A stretch of DNA of 64,000 bases from Rhodopseudomonas boonkerdii (GTDB lineage Bacteria > Pseudomonadota > Alphaproteobacteria > Rhizobiales > Xanthobacteraceae): the NCBI RefSeq assembly GCF_021184025.1, contig NZ_CP036537.1, positions 2,914,001 to 2,978,000 on the forward strand, given 5' to 3'. Numbering within the stretch: position 1 is the stretch's first letter; each line of letters begins with the position of its first letter. Below are positions 25,514-34,062 of the stretch, piece after piece. The translations under genes and the position numbers were made by a program. The notes below the pieces were generated by a model that did no database searches, was not told the DNA's origin, and saw nothing but the letters and a program-made list of their open reading frames with translations.

Positions 25514-27118
25514 ATGGCCCTTCGCTCAACGCTCGATACAAGTTCGGCCGAATTCAAACGAAACGTTGAGGCGATGCAGGCGCAGGTCGCCGAGCTCAAG
25601 GACAAGCTCGGCGCCGTGGCAGGCGGCGGCGGCGAGGCCGCCCGAGCCAAGCATACCGCGCGTGGCAAGATGCTGGCCCGCGAGCGCGTCGATCTCCTGA
25701 TCGATCCCGGCACTGCCTTTCTCGAACTCTCGCCGCTCGCTGCCAATGGTCTTTATGGTGGTGATGTGCACTCCGCCAGCATTATCACCGGCATCGGTCG
25801 CGTGTCCGGTCGCGAGTGCATGATCGTCGCCAATGACGCGACGATCAAAGGCGGGACCTATTATCCGATGACAGTGAAGAAGCATCTGCGCGCGCAAGAT
25901 ATCGCACGACAGAACAATCTTCCTTGCATCTATATGGTCGATTCCGGCGGTGCCTTCCTGCCGCAACAGGATGAGATTTTTCCTGACGAGCGCCATTTCG
26001 GTCGCATTTTCTACAATCAGGCGCAGCTATCGGCTCAGGGTATCCCGCAGATTGCCGTGGTGATGGGGTCCTGCACTGCGGGCGGCGCCTATGTTCCAGC
26101 CATGTCCGATGAGAGCATCATTGTGCGCAATCAGGGCACGATCTTCCTCGGCGGTCCACCACTTGTGAAGGCCGCCACTGGCGAAGTGGTGAGCGCTGAA
26201 GAACTCGGCGGTGCAGACGTGCATTCGCGCCAATCCGGCGTTACCGATCACTACGCTCAGAACGATGCCCATGCTATAGGCCTCGCGCGCAAGATTGCCG
26301 CGACATTCAAGCCAGCGCCTCGCGCAGCCTGGAATCTGCAGCCGGTACGCGATCCGCTTTATCGAGCCGAAGAACTGTACGGTGTCATTCCCGCCGATCA
26401 GCGCAAGCCGTTCGATATGCACGACATCATCGCACGCATCGTCGATGGCTCGGAATTCGATGAGTTCAAGAAGCTCTACGGCACCACGCTGATCACAGGC
26501 TTCGCGCATATTTGGGGTTTTCCGGTCGGCATCATCGCCAACAACGGAATCCTGTTCAGCGAGAGTTCGCTGAAGGGCGCACATTTCATCGAGCTTTGCT
26601 GCCAGCGGAACATTCCGCTGGTATTCCTGCAGAACATCACCGGCTTCATGGTCGGAAAAAAATATGAGGCCGGCGGCATCGCGCGCGATGGGGCCAAGCT
26701 GGTGACGGCGGTTGCGACGGCGAACGTGCCAAAATTCACCGTCGTTGTCGGAGGCTCTTATGGCGCCGGCAATTATGGCATGTGCGGCCGTGCGTACTCC
26801 CCACGTTTCCTTTGGATGTGGCCGAACGCACGTATCTCGGTGATGGGCGGCGAGCAGGCCGCTATGGTGCTGAGTCAGTTACGCCGTGACAATATCGAGG
26901 CCAAGGGCGGCACATGGTCGACTGAGGAGGAAGAAGCCTTCCGCAAGCCGACCCGCGACCAGTTCGAAACACAGGGAAGCCCGTACTACGCAACCGCACG
27001 CCTCTGGGACGATGGCGTGATCGATCCTGCCGATACGCGCCTGGTGCTCGGTCTCGGTCTGTCCGCGTCCGCCAATGCGCCGGTCGAGCCGACGCGATTC
27101 GGCCTGTTCAGGATGTGA
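25514..27118 (+). CDS. mccB: Methylcrotonyl-CoA carboxylase beta (carboxyltransferase) subunit
   Basis: 534 residues from ATG 25514 behind ACGGGAG. It transfers CO2 from carboxybiotin to 3-methylcrotonyl-CoA in leucine breakdown. The crotonase-like halves are visible: [20 protein letters not shown] and [20 protein letters not shown] in the N-half, then [41 protein letters not shown] and [20 protein letters not shown] in the C-half. [17 protein letters not shown] and the [10 protein letters not shown] motif favour MCC over propionyl-CoA carboxylase, and the HMG-CoA lyase downstream agrees. It heads a three-gene operon. Confidence 0.94.
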   Translation: MALRSTLDTSSAEFKRNVEAMQAQVAELKDKLGAVAGGGGEAARAKHTARGKMLARERVDLLIDPGTAFLELSPLAANGLYGGDVHSASIITGIGRVSGRECMIVANDATIKGGTYYPMTVKKHLRAQDIARQNNLPCIYMVDSGGAFLPQQDEIFPDERHFGRIFYNQAQLSAQGIPQIAVVMGSCTAGGAYVPAMSDESIIVRNQGTIFLGGPPLVKAATGEVVSAEELGGADVHSRQSGVTDHYAQNDAHAIGLARKIAATFKPAPRAAWNLQPVRDPLYRAEELYGVIPADQRKPFDMHDIIARIVDGSEFDEFKKLYGTTLITGFAHIWGFPVGIIANNGILFSESSLKGAHFIELCCQRNIPLVFLQNITGFMVGKKYEAGGIARDGAKLVTAVATANVPKFTVVVGGSYGAGNYGMCGRAYSPRFLWMWPNARISVMGGEQAAMVLSQLRRDNIEAKGGTWSTEEEEAFRKPTRDQFETQGSPYYATARLWDDGVIDPADTRLVLGLGLSASANAPVEPTRFGLFRM

Positions 27119-27128
27119 GGCGAGAGCG

Positions 27129-29126
27129 ATGACCAAACCCATCTATCGTCGTTTCCGCACGCTTCTCATTGCCAATCGTGGCGAGATCGCCTGTCGCGTC
27201 CTCCGTACCGCGCGTGCCATGGGTTTGCGGACGGTTGCCGTCTATTCCGAAGCTGATGCTCAGGCTCAGCATGTTACCGAGGCGGACGAGGCCGTGCTCA
27301 TCGGGCCCGCGCGGGCCAGTGACAGTTATCTCGATATTGGACGTGTCTTGGCCGCTGCCAAGAGCAGTGGCGCTGAAGCGATCCATCCCGGCTACGGGTT
27401 TCTCTCCGAGAGCGCCGAACTCGCACAGGCCTGCGCTGATGCGGGCCTGATCTTTGTCGGCCCGACCGCAGACATGATCATGGCGATGGGCTCGAAGTCT
27501 GGCTCCAAGGCGCTGATGGAGAAAGCTGGCGTGCCGCTAGTGCCCGGCTATCACGGCGATGCGCAGGACGCCGACACACTGTCTAGTGCCGCCAACAAGA
27601 TCGGATTCCCGGTCCTGGTGAAAGCATCGGCCGGTGGCGGCGGCCGCGGCATGCGTGTAGTGCGCTCGGCGGACGAACTCGTGCCGGCCATAGTCAGCGC
27701 CAAGCGCGAGGCCAAGGCGGCATTCGGCGACGATCGCATGCTGATCGAGAAATATGTCGACAATCCCCGCCATATCGAAGTGCAGGTGATCGGGGACACT
27801 CACGGCAATCTGCTGTCGCTGTTCGAACGCGAATGCACGTTGCAACGCCGGCACCAGAAAGTGATCGAGGAGGCGCCGTCGCCGACGCTGAGCGAGGTGC
27901 AACGCGAGGCTGTTTGCGCCGCCGCTCGTAAGGCGGCCGGCGCGGTGAGCTATGTCGGCGCCGGTACCATCGAATTCGTTTCCGATGGCAAGGACGTGTT
28001 CTTTATTGAGATGAACACGCGTTTGCAGGTCGAACATCCCGTGACAGAGCTCATCACCGGTGTCGACCTTGTGGAATGGCAGATTCGCGTTGCTTTCGGT
28101 GAAGCCCTGCCACTGACGCAAGACCAGATCACGCTGAAGGGCCACGCCATCGAGGCGCGTATCTATGCAGAAAACCCCGACAAAAATTTCATGCCTTCGG
28201 TCGGCCGTATCAGTGCTTGGCGGATGGCATCGGATATCGGCGGACTGCGCATCGATGCCGGCTATCGCGCTGGCGATACAGTATCGCCGAATTATGATGC
28301 CATGCTCGCCAAGGTCATCACCTGGGCGCCGACGCGTGCCACGGCGATCGATGCTCTTGGCCGTGCGCTCGACCAGACGGATATCCGCGGCATCGTCACC
28401 AACACGGCGTTTCTGTCGAAACTGGTGACGCATCCGGACGTCCGCGCCAACAAGATCGATACCGGTTTCATCGAGCGCGAACTGGGCGTGCTGACGACAG
28501 GCGCGAGCACTGTCGGCGATCTCGAATTGTCCGCCGCTGTCGCTGCGATCCTTGCTAACGAGCAGGCAGCGACGCAGAGCGGAATGCGATCGCCATGGCA
28601 GACTAACGGCTGGATGCCTGTAGGACGGCGTAACCGTGTCTTCAAGTTCAGGCGCGGGGAGGAGGAGTGGTCGGCGAGGCTGTGTTATGGCTGCGGAGCG
28701 TCATCCATTGTGATCGGCGATCGTGAGCAGGCATTTGCTTCGATATCGACCGGCGATGGCGGGCTCGATCTCACGCTTGACGGCGTACGCTCGCGCATCA
28801 CGGGCATCGTTGAAGGCCATGAGCTCTATGTACGCACCCGAAATGGCCGGTTCGATCTGCATTGGGTCGATCCGTTTGGCGGTGACGACGAGGAAGCGAT
28901 CGGTGAGGACAAGATCGTGGCGCCGCTCCCCGGCACCGTCGTGGCGTTGCTGGCTGAGGAAGGCGCAGTCTTGGAGAAGGGCGCCGCCATTCTGACGCTC
29001 GAAGTCATGAAGATGGAGCAGACCCTGCGAGCGCCCTTTGCGGGCGTGCTCAAGCTGCTTAAATGCAAGGTCGGCGACGTCGTCGGGGAAGGCGCCGAGC
29101 TTGCCGAGATCGAGCCGGGTACCTGA
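27129..29126 (+). CDS. mccA: Methylcrotonyl-CoA carboxylase alpha (biotin) subunit
   Basis: 665 residues starting at ATG 27129, 10 bp after mccB. It carboxylates its own biotin with ATP and bicarbonate. Residues 10-455 are the biotin carboxylase: LIANRGEIACRVLRTARAMG, the ATP-grasp loop ASAGGGGRGMRVV, RDCS-type RECTLQRRHQKVIEEAPS and EMNTRLQVEHPVTELITG. The C-terminal biotinyl domain carries LEVMKMEQ with the biotin acceptor at Lys628. A BT linker domain lies between. It pairs with the beta subunit upstream. Confidence 0.95.
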   Translation: MTKPIYRRFRTLLIANRGEIACRVLRTARAMGLRTVAVYSEADAQAQHVTEADEAVLIGPARASDSYLDIGRVLAAAKSSGAEAIHPGYGFLSESAELAQACADAGLIFVGPTADMIMAMGSKSGSKALMEKAGVPLVPGYHGDAQDADTLSSAANKIGFPVLVKASAGGGGRGMRVVRSADELVPAIVSAKREAKAAFGDDRMLIEKYVDNPRHIEVQVIGDTHGNLLSLFERECTLQRRHQKVIEEAPSPTLSEVQREAVCAAARKAAGAVSYVGAGTIEFVSDGKDVFFIEMNTRLQVEHPVTELITGVDLVEWQIRVAFGEALPLTQDQITLKGHAIEARIYAENPDKNFMPSVGRISAWRMASDIGGLRIDAGYRAGDTVSPNYDAMLAKVITWAPTRATAIDALGRALDQTDIRGIVTNTAFLSKLVTHPDVRANKIDTGFIERELGVLTTGASTVGDLELSAAVAAILANEQAATQSGMRSPWQTNGWMPVGRRNRVFKFRRGEEEWSARLCYGCGASSIVIGDREQAFASISTGDGGLDLTLDGVRSRITGIVEGHELYVRTRNGRFDLHWVDPFGGDDEEAIGEDKIVAPLPGTVVALLAEEGAVLEKGAAILTLEVMKMEQTLRAPFAGVLKLLKCKVGDVVGEGAELAEIEPGT

Positions 29127-29156
29127 TCTCCTGAAGGTTGTGAAGATTGGAATGCA

Positions 29157-30065
29157 ATGAGCGACCAGGTTCGGATCATCGAAGTCGGCCCGCGTGACGG
29201 CCTGCAGAATGAAAAAGCACAAGTCAGCGTGAAGGATCGCATTGCTTTCGCGCGAGCGCTGTTCGCGGCGGGATTGCATACGATCGAGGTTGGGTCCTTC
29301 GTCTCGCCCAAGGCCGTTCCGAAGATGCAGGGGTCGGACGAGGTGTTTCGCGGTGTCAGCGATCTGCCCGGCGAATTCCACGTCCTGGTCCCCAACGAAA
29401 AAGGCTATGAGGGTGCGAAGACCGTCGGCGCCAAGGTGATCGCCGTCTTTGCTTCTGCCTCGGAAGGGTTCTCGCGCGCCAACATCAACTGTTCGGTCGC
29501 AGAATCCATCGAGCGCTTCAGGCCGGTGATCGAGCGCGCCAACGCCGATGGGATCAAGGTGCGAGGCTACATCTCCTGCGTGCTCGGCTGCCCCTACGAC
29601 GGAGATGTCGCACCGAAGGCCGTCATGGATGTCGCGAAGACATTGTCGGAACTGGGCTGCTATGAAGTCTCGCTCGGCGATACCATCGGTGTCGGTACGC
29701 CGAGCAAGGTCCGCCATTTGCTTCGGGTTGTCTCCGGCGCGGTTCCGATGGACCAGCTGGCGATGCATTTCCACGATACCTACGGTCAGGCATTGGCCAA
29801 TATCTACGCCGGAATGGAAGAGGGCTGCCGTGTCATCGACAGCGCCGCGGGAGGGCTTGGCGGTTGCCCCTATGCGCCAGGCGCTACGGGTAATGTTGGG
29901 ACCGAGGACGTGGTCTATATGCTCGAGGGCATGGGCGTGGCCACCGGTGTCGACATGACCAAGCTTCTGGCCGCCACCAATCAGATCAGCGGGGTGATCG
30001 GCCGTGCGCCCGTGAGCCGCGTGGCATCGGCTTTGAACGCAAAGAGTGGATCGAGGCAGTGCTGA
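29157..30065 (+). CDS. Hydroxymethylglutaryl-CoA lyase
   Basis: 302 residues. It cleaves HMG-CoA to acetoacetate and acetyl-CoA, the last step of leucine catabolism. The TIM barrel has the DRE-type start EVGPRDGLQNEK, the metal/substrate segments GYISCVLGCPYDG and HFHDTYGQALANI, and the family signature AAGGLGGCPYAPGATGN with the active-site Cys. It follows mccA by 30 bp, so the operon runs mccB-mccA-HMG-CoA lyase. The methylglutaconyl-CoA hydratase and isovaleryl-CoA dehydrogenase of the pathway are not adjacent. Confidence 0.95.
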   Translation: MSDQVRIIEVGPRDGLQNEKAQVSVKDRIAFARALFAAGLHTIEVGSFVSPKAVPKMQGSDEVFRGVSDLPGEFHVLVPNEKGYEGAKTVGAKVIAVFASASEGFSRANINCSVAESIERFRPVIERANADGIKVRGYISCVLGCPYDGDVAPKAVMDVAKTLSELGCYEVSLGDTIGVGTPSKVRHLLRVVSGAVPMDQLAMHFHDTYGQALANIYAGMEEGCRVIDSAAGGLGGCPYAPGATGNVGTEDVVYMLEGMGVATGVDMTKLLAATNQISGVIGRAPVSRVASALNAKSGSRQC

Positions 30066-30070
30066 ATAAA

Positions 30071-30098
30071 ACGGGCCGGCGCCAAGGCACCGACCCGT
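30071..30098 (+). terminator. Terminator after the leucine-degradation operon
   Basis: ACGGGCCGGCGCC and GGCACCGACCCGT form a 13-bp stem with two mismatches, followed by AAGATTCTTTTT. It sits 6 bp after the HMG-CoA lyase stop and also faces the end of the opposing DUF6481 gene. Confidence 0.75.
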
Positions 30099-30119
30099 AA
30101 GATTCTTTTTGGTATAATA

Positions 30120-30467
30120 TTACTTTTTTCGTGCCTTGCGGGCAGCATAGCGGGCGTCACGGGCCGCTTTCTGCTCGGCTTCCAGAGCAGCCTTTGCGGC
30201 TGCCGCTTCCTCTTCTTCACGAGCGACACGGGCGGCCTCAGCGGCAGCCTCTTCGGCTGCGCGAATCTTCTCGGCTGCTTTTTCGGCCTCACGGGCAGCT
30301 TTTTTTTCTTCGCGTGCGGCGGCGAGGGCAGCGCGCTCGGCCATACGGGCCTTCACTTCGGGATCGTCGGCGCCCGGCGCTGCCTTGAACTTGGCCAGAA
30401 TACTCTGGCGCGCCTGCTGCGCAGCCTTCTGACGATCAGCGAAGCTGGGTGATTTGAATCCGCTCAT
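30120..30467 (-). CDS. DUF6481-like Ala/Lys/Glu-rich coiled-coil protein
   Basis: 115 residues from ATG 30467; longer upstream frame ignored. MSGFKSPSFADRQKAAQQAR is the typical start of DUF6481 proteins as I recall them, followed by KFKAAPGADDPEVKARMAER and a long charged helix of Ala, Glu, Lys and Arg ending YAARKARKK. It should be a soluble coiled-coil protein, possibly nucleic-acid associated through its basic end. Function unknown. Confidence 0.8.
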   Translation of the reverse strand: MSGFKSPSFADRQKAAQQARQSILAKFKAAPGADDPEVKARMAERAALAAAREEKKAAREAEKAAEKIRAAEEAAAEAARVAREEEEAAAAKAALEAEQKAARDARYAARKARKK

Positions 30468-30860
30468 GAACGAGTCTTGTCGCCTTCTATCTAGGGGGTG
30501 GCCAAAAGGGCTCGGCCGCACGCCGGGCGGTTGCCGGACGGGCCGAAGCACCGCAGCGGTTTACAGTGCAAGGCCGGCCCGTGCATCAACAAATTGCGAA
30601 AATCTGCGTTGCGTGGCGTGCCAAGGGGCCGATGAGGCCGCGGTCGAGGCATAGCGGGACATAGAGCAGAATTGGGGCGCCATAAGCTTGACCGGCGATC
30701 GTCAGTAATTTGCCATGAACGAGGCGGCTTTATTGATGTTCAGAAGCCGCCACCGCTCGATTTTATGTGGCGGTGCGGCGTTGAACCTCAGCGGCCGTAG
30801 CGGTGACGGACTGGAACAATCCCAAAGTCGACGGGTTGCAATAGCTACCGGGAGTTCTTT
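30468..30860. other. Intergenic stretch without a clear gene
   Basis: GC-rich sequence between the DUF6481 gene and the 54-residue gene. It has an 86-codon frame from 30715 that I take as chance, since it overlaps the better supported small gene at 30861 and lacks a ribosome site. Several short GC-rich inverted repeats are present but no terminator. Confidence 0.5.
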
Positions 30861-31025
30861 ATGCAGGCAGCCATCGATCGCATTCTCCGCACCTTTTCAC
30901 CCAAGGCGGTCGAACGTAATGAGGACAGGCCAGCCGCGATGTCGCGCGATGACGCCCTGTCGTTCGCTGTGAACCTGCTTGACAATTATAAGGGCCAATT
31001 GGCGCTTCGTGTGAAAACGCATTGA
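30861..31025 (+). CDS. 54-residue hypothetical protein
   Basis: ATG 30861 is preceded by CCGGGAG at 8-bp spacing. The product is [20 protein letters not shown], then [20 protein letters not shown] and a basic end. It looks like a compact helical protein without signal or membrane segment. The good ribosome site and amphipathic pattern support a real gene. Function unknown. Confidence 0.55.
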   Translation: MQAAIDRILRTFSPKAVERNEDRPAAMSRDDALSFAVNLLDNYKGQLALRVKTH

Positions 31026-31092
31026 TCGTCTTGCATTCCTGCGGGCTCACGGGCATGGCTGCTGTCCCGCTCATCCTTATGCAGGACACACC

Positions 31093-31572
31093 ATGAGAAG
31101 CCTTTCCCGCGCCATCGCCGTTTCGGCCATTGCCCTCGGCACGATCACGACGTCGGGAATCTCCGATGTGTCGCAATCTCCAGCCAATGCTCAGACAAAA
31201 TTGGCGCAAGCCGCAGGAAAGACCATGACCACAGCTTCAGGCCTTAAGATCGAAGACACCAGGGTTGGCACCGGCGCGACGCCGGCACGCGGCCAGACTT
31301 GCGTGATGCACTATACCGGCTGGCTCTATGAGAACGGCCAGAAGACCAAGAAGTTCGACTCGTCGGTCGATCGCAACGAGCCCTTCGAATTCCCGATCGG
31401 CGCAGGCCGTGTAATCAAGGGGTGGGACGAGGGGGTTGCCACCATGAAGGTCGGCGGCAAGCGCACCCTGATCATTCCGCCGGATCTGGGCTATGGAGCC
31501 CGCGGTGCCGGCGGTGTCATTCCACCAAACGCAACCTTGATCTTCGACGTTGAACTGCTCGGCGTGAAGTAA
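31093..31572 (+). CDS. Periplasmic FKBP-type peptidyl-prolyl isomerase
   Basis: 159 residues. A signal peptide ([20 protein letters not shown], cleavage near ANAQ) precedes a full FKBP domain: [74 protein letters not shown] and [17 protein letters not shown]. The binding-pocket residues Tyr (HYTG), Phe/Asp (KKFDSS), Val-Ile-Trp (GRVIKGW) and Tyr (LGYG) are all kept, so it should be an active isomerase that helps fold exported proteins. It ends 4 bp before the opposing TRAP gene. Confidence 0.93.
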   Translation: MRSLSRAIAVSAIALGTITTSGISDVSQSPANAQTKLAQAAGKTMTTASGLKIEDTRVGTGATPARGQTCVMHYTGWLYENGQKTKKFDSSVDRNEPFEFPIGAGRVIKGWDEGVATMKVGGKRTLIIPPDLGYGARGAGGVIPPNATLIFDVELLGVK

Positions 31573-31576
31573 ATCA

Positions 31577-32548
31577 TTACGCCTGCGCGATCCGGCGCAG
31601 CAGGAGGCGCGATTCTCCCTCGCCGGCATAGATGTCGGCGAGGGGGGCAGCCTTGGCGATGAAGGGCGCCTTGTCAGGGCGGGCGAAGGTGACGCCCATC
31701 CGCAGGACTTCAGCACGGGCTCTCGCCTCGAAGGCCTCCCATAGCCCGTTCATGTGATGATACGATGCCGTTGCCGCCTCACGCAGGATGTCACGCTGCT
31801 GCGGTGTGAACCCGTTCATCCGCTCGGCACCGGCCAGCAGCACGTCCGGGATCATCGTGTGCTCATCGAACGAATAATGCTTCGCTACCTCGCCGTGTCG
31901 GCCGACGATCAGCGCCACAACGCTGTTTTCGGCGCCATCCACCACGCCGGACTTGAGCGCTATATAGACGTTGCTCCACGCGAGCTCGACACCTTCCGCG
32001 CCGAACAGCTGCAGCAGCTTCGTCATTGTTTCTGACGGCTGAATACGGATCTTCATCCCTTTGAGATCGTCGGGGTGATTGATGGGCTTGTTGCCGTAGA
32101 AGCTACGTGCGCCAGCATCGTAGTAGGTCAAGCCGACAAGGCCGGCAGGCACGGTTGTCGCCAGGATGTCGCGCCCGACATCGGCACTTGTCACTCGCAG
32201 CCAGTGCTTCCGGTCGCGCAGGGTGAAGGGCAGGTTGAGCACCTTGTAAGCGGGGTGAAAGCGCTCCAGCAGGCTGGCGCTGACCTTCAGGAAATCGAGC
32301 TTTCCCGCCTGCACCTGAGAGATCAGGTCGCTTTCCTGACCGAGTTGACCATCGGCGAACAGGGTTATGTCGAGTTCGCCTTGCGAGCGTTCGCGGGCGA
32401 GATCCGCGAAATGTTGCATGGCCGGATGCACGGGATGGGATATCGGCAACCCATGGGCGAGTCGCAGCTTCGTCGGCGCGGCGCGCAGCACCGCCGGGCA
32501 GGCGATGGCGAGGCTAGTCGTTAGGAGAAGGCGGCGCCGAGAAAGCAT
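31577..32548 (-). CDS. TRAP transporter substrate-binding protein (DctP type)
   Basis: 323 residues from ATG 32548; the 49-codon upstream frame is not likely coding. A Tat-like leader (MLSRRRLLLTTSLAIACPAV) directs it to the periplasm. The mature part is DctP: LRLAHGLPISHPVHPAMQHF, VSASLLERFHPAYKVLNLPF, GMKIRIQPSETMTKLLQLFG and DGAENSVVALIVG. DctP binds organic acids for the DctQM membrane pair. No dctQ or dctM lies in the window, so it is an orphan that uses components encoded elsewhere. Confidence 0.9.
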   Translation of the reverse strand: MLSRRRLLLTTSLAIACPAVLRAAPTKLRLAHGLPISHPVHPAMQHFADLARERSQGELDITLFADGQLGQESDLISQVQAGKLDFLKVSASLLERFHPAYKVLNLPFTLRDRKHWLRVTSADVGRDILATTVPAGLVGLTYYDAGARSFYGNKPINHPDDLKGMKIRIQPSETMTKLLQLFGAEGVELAWSNVYIALKSGVVDGAENSVVALIVGRHGEVAKHYSFDEHTMIPDVLLAGAERMNGFTPQQRDILREAATASYHHMNGLWEAFEARARAEVLRMGVTFARPDKAPFIAKAAPLADIYAGEGESRLLLRRIAQA

Positions 32549-32642
32549 TGAGCAACCTGCGGGGCGATCTTGAGATGCAAAGGAGAGAGCGCGAAGCGGC
32601 GTACAGGGCGCCGCCGCCACAATACGCCCTATCGGCAGGCGT

Positions 32643-33551
32643 TTAAAGTCCGGTACCTGCCACTCTCGGTCGTTGCGCCTGCAGCAGGCCGACATAGCGG
32701 TTCTTCCCGTCTGACGGAATCGCGCCGCGGACCGTAAGATGATGAATGCAGTTCATCGCGAGATCGAACGAGCCGTAGCAATGATGAGCGATTAGCGCGA
32801 GATGCTTGAGTTGTTCATTGTCCATCGCCTCCGCATCGACGAAGTTGCGGACATAGACAATGTCGGCTTCGATCAGCTGATTGATTGCCGCCGCCGGATC
32901 GGGTCCCAGCATCGGTGCAATCATCCTCTTGTTGATGTCGGTGAACGTGTGTGGAACGAAACCAAGATCGCGCAGCTCGAGATCGATATCGCCGAACACC
33001 GGCTGCTTCTCGTAGAGCGGAACGAATGACACCTCGGTCTGGATCGCTACGGCTTGTGTCAGCTTGGTGCGGCCATGGCGGAACACGGCGAGTTCGCCGC
33101 CCTGGATGTCGATCTTGAGGAGATCGATGGCAGCGATTTCCGCGACGTCGTCGAGGCGCCGGGTCTGTTGCGGAATGCGTTCGATCACGCGGCCGAGTTC
33201 GGTGAAATTCGGAAAATGCGTCAGCGTCTTCGCGTCCGGCTGCAGGAGGCTGGCGAAACCAAGGCCGCGGCAGATATTGAGTGCGTGTGCGGTTCCATCG
33301 CCAACGGCATAGGGCAGGTAGGTTTCCTGCTGACTCTTGCGCTTGGCGAGTTGTGCAATGGCGGCCGGATGTGGATCGAAACCGGTAACGCGGCAGAGCT
33401 TTTGCAGCATCATCCGCTTGTAGGGCGGATCGCCGTCGATGGGATTGGCGCCGATATCGACGACCTCGGTCAGTCGCGCCGGACGCAGCAGCTCTGACAG
33501 CCCGTCATGGCCAGGGCGTGATTCGACGACCTTGATTGCATCCTGATTCAT
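32643..33551 (-). CDS. FkbM-like SAM-dependent methyltransferase
   Basis: 302 residues from ATG 33551. The SAM-binding core is VVDIGANPIDGDPPYKRMM, with motif II GFDPHPAAIAQLAK and a later acidic motif IDLLKIDIQGGELAVFRHG, all typical of FkbM-type methyltransferases. These often methylate hydroxyls of sugars or polyketides. The last 70 residues hold a second segment (EQLKHLALIAHHCYGSFDLA), perhaps substrate recognition. No glycosyltransferase genes adjoin it, so the target is unknown. Confidence 0.82.
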   Translation of the reverse strand: MNQDAIKVVESRPGHDGLSELLRPARLTEVVDIGANPIDGDPPYKRMMLQKLCRVTGFDPHPAAIAQLAKRKSQQETYLPYAVGDGTAHALNICRGLGFASLLQPDAKTLTHFPNFTELGRVIERIPQQTRRLDDVAEIAAIDLLKIDIQGGELAVFRHGRTKLTQAVAIQTEVSFVPLYEKQPVFGDIDLELRDLGFVPHTFTDINKRMIAPMLGPDPAAAINQLIEADIVYVRNFVDAEAMDNEQLKHLALIAHHCYGSFDLAMNCIHHLTVRGAIPSDGKNRYVGLLQAQRPRVAGTGL

Positions 33552-33675
33552 CGTCGGACATTGGACATACGGAGGCCACGCATGCGCCGTGTCATGTCGT
33601 CGCGGTCGCGAGAGGGGGAACGATCGCTGCGCCCAGGACTTAAACTTGGATATTCCTGAAAGCCGGGAGGCAATC

Positions 33676-33942
33676 ATGCGGCTTCGGCAAGTGATGCTGG
33701 CCGGTTTGACGGTGACAGCACTGGTGGGTTCGACGCCGGCTTCGGCTGATCAGACGCTGACTGGGCTCGTCACCGTGGTCGATCGAACGACGGGAGAAAT
33801 TATCGTCAAACGCGACGAGGGCGGTACTATCGGAGCGAACGCGGCGGCGCCGACCGAGAAATTCAAGTTGCGCGACGGTATCCCTGACACGTTGCACGCC
33901 GGTGAGAAGGTCACCATCACCTATACGAGAGCGGCGGGCTAA
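33676..33942 (+). CDS. Small periplasmic protein, DUF1344/CusF-like
   Basis: 88 residues from ATG 33676, with a strong GGGAGG ribosome site. A signal peptide (MRLRQVMLAGLTVTALVGST, cleavage near ASA) is followed by a small all-beta domain: QTLTGLVTVVDRTTGEIIVK, EKFKLRDGIPDTLHAGEKVT, then ITYTRAAG. The strand pattern resembles small OB-like periplasmic proteins (DUF1344, CusF). The copper-binding Met/Trp/His residues of CusF are absent. Function unknown. Confidence 0.65.
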   Translation: MRLRQVMLAGLTVTALVGSTPASADQTLTGLVTVVDRTTGEIIVKRDEGGTIGANAAAPTEKFKLRDGIPDTLHAGEKVTITYTRAAG

Positions 33943-34062
33943 AGACTGCGATCAAGGTTGACGAGACGAAAAACTGAAATTTCGTAAATGGCGACCCGGC
34001 GATAGCTCTGCCGCCCCCTTGCACATTCTTCTCTCGCCCCACGCTGGGCGGCTTGATCCGGC

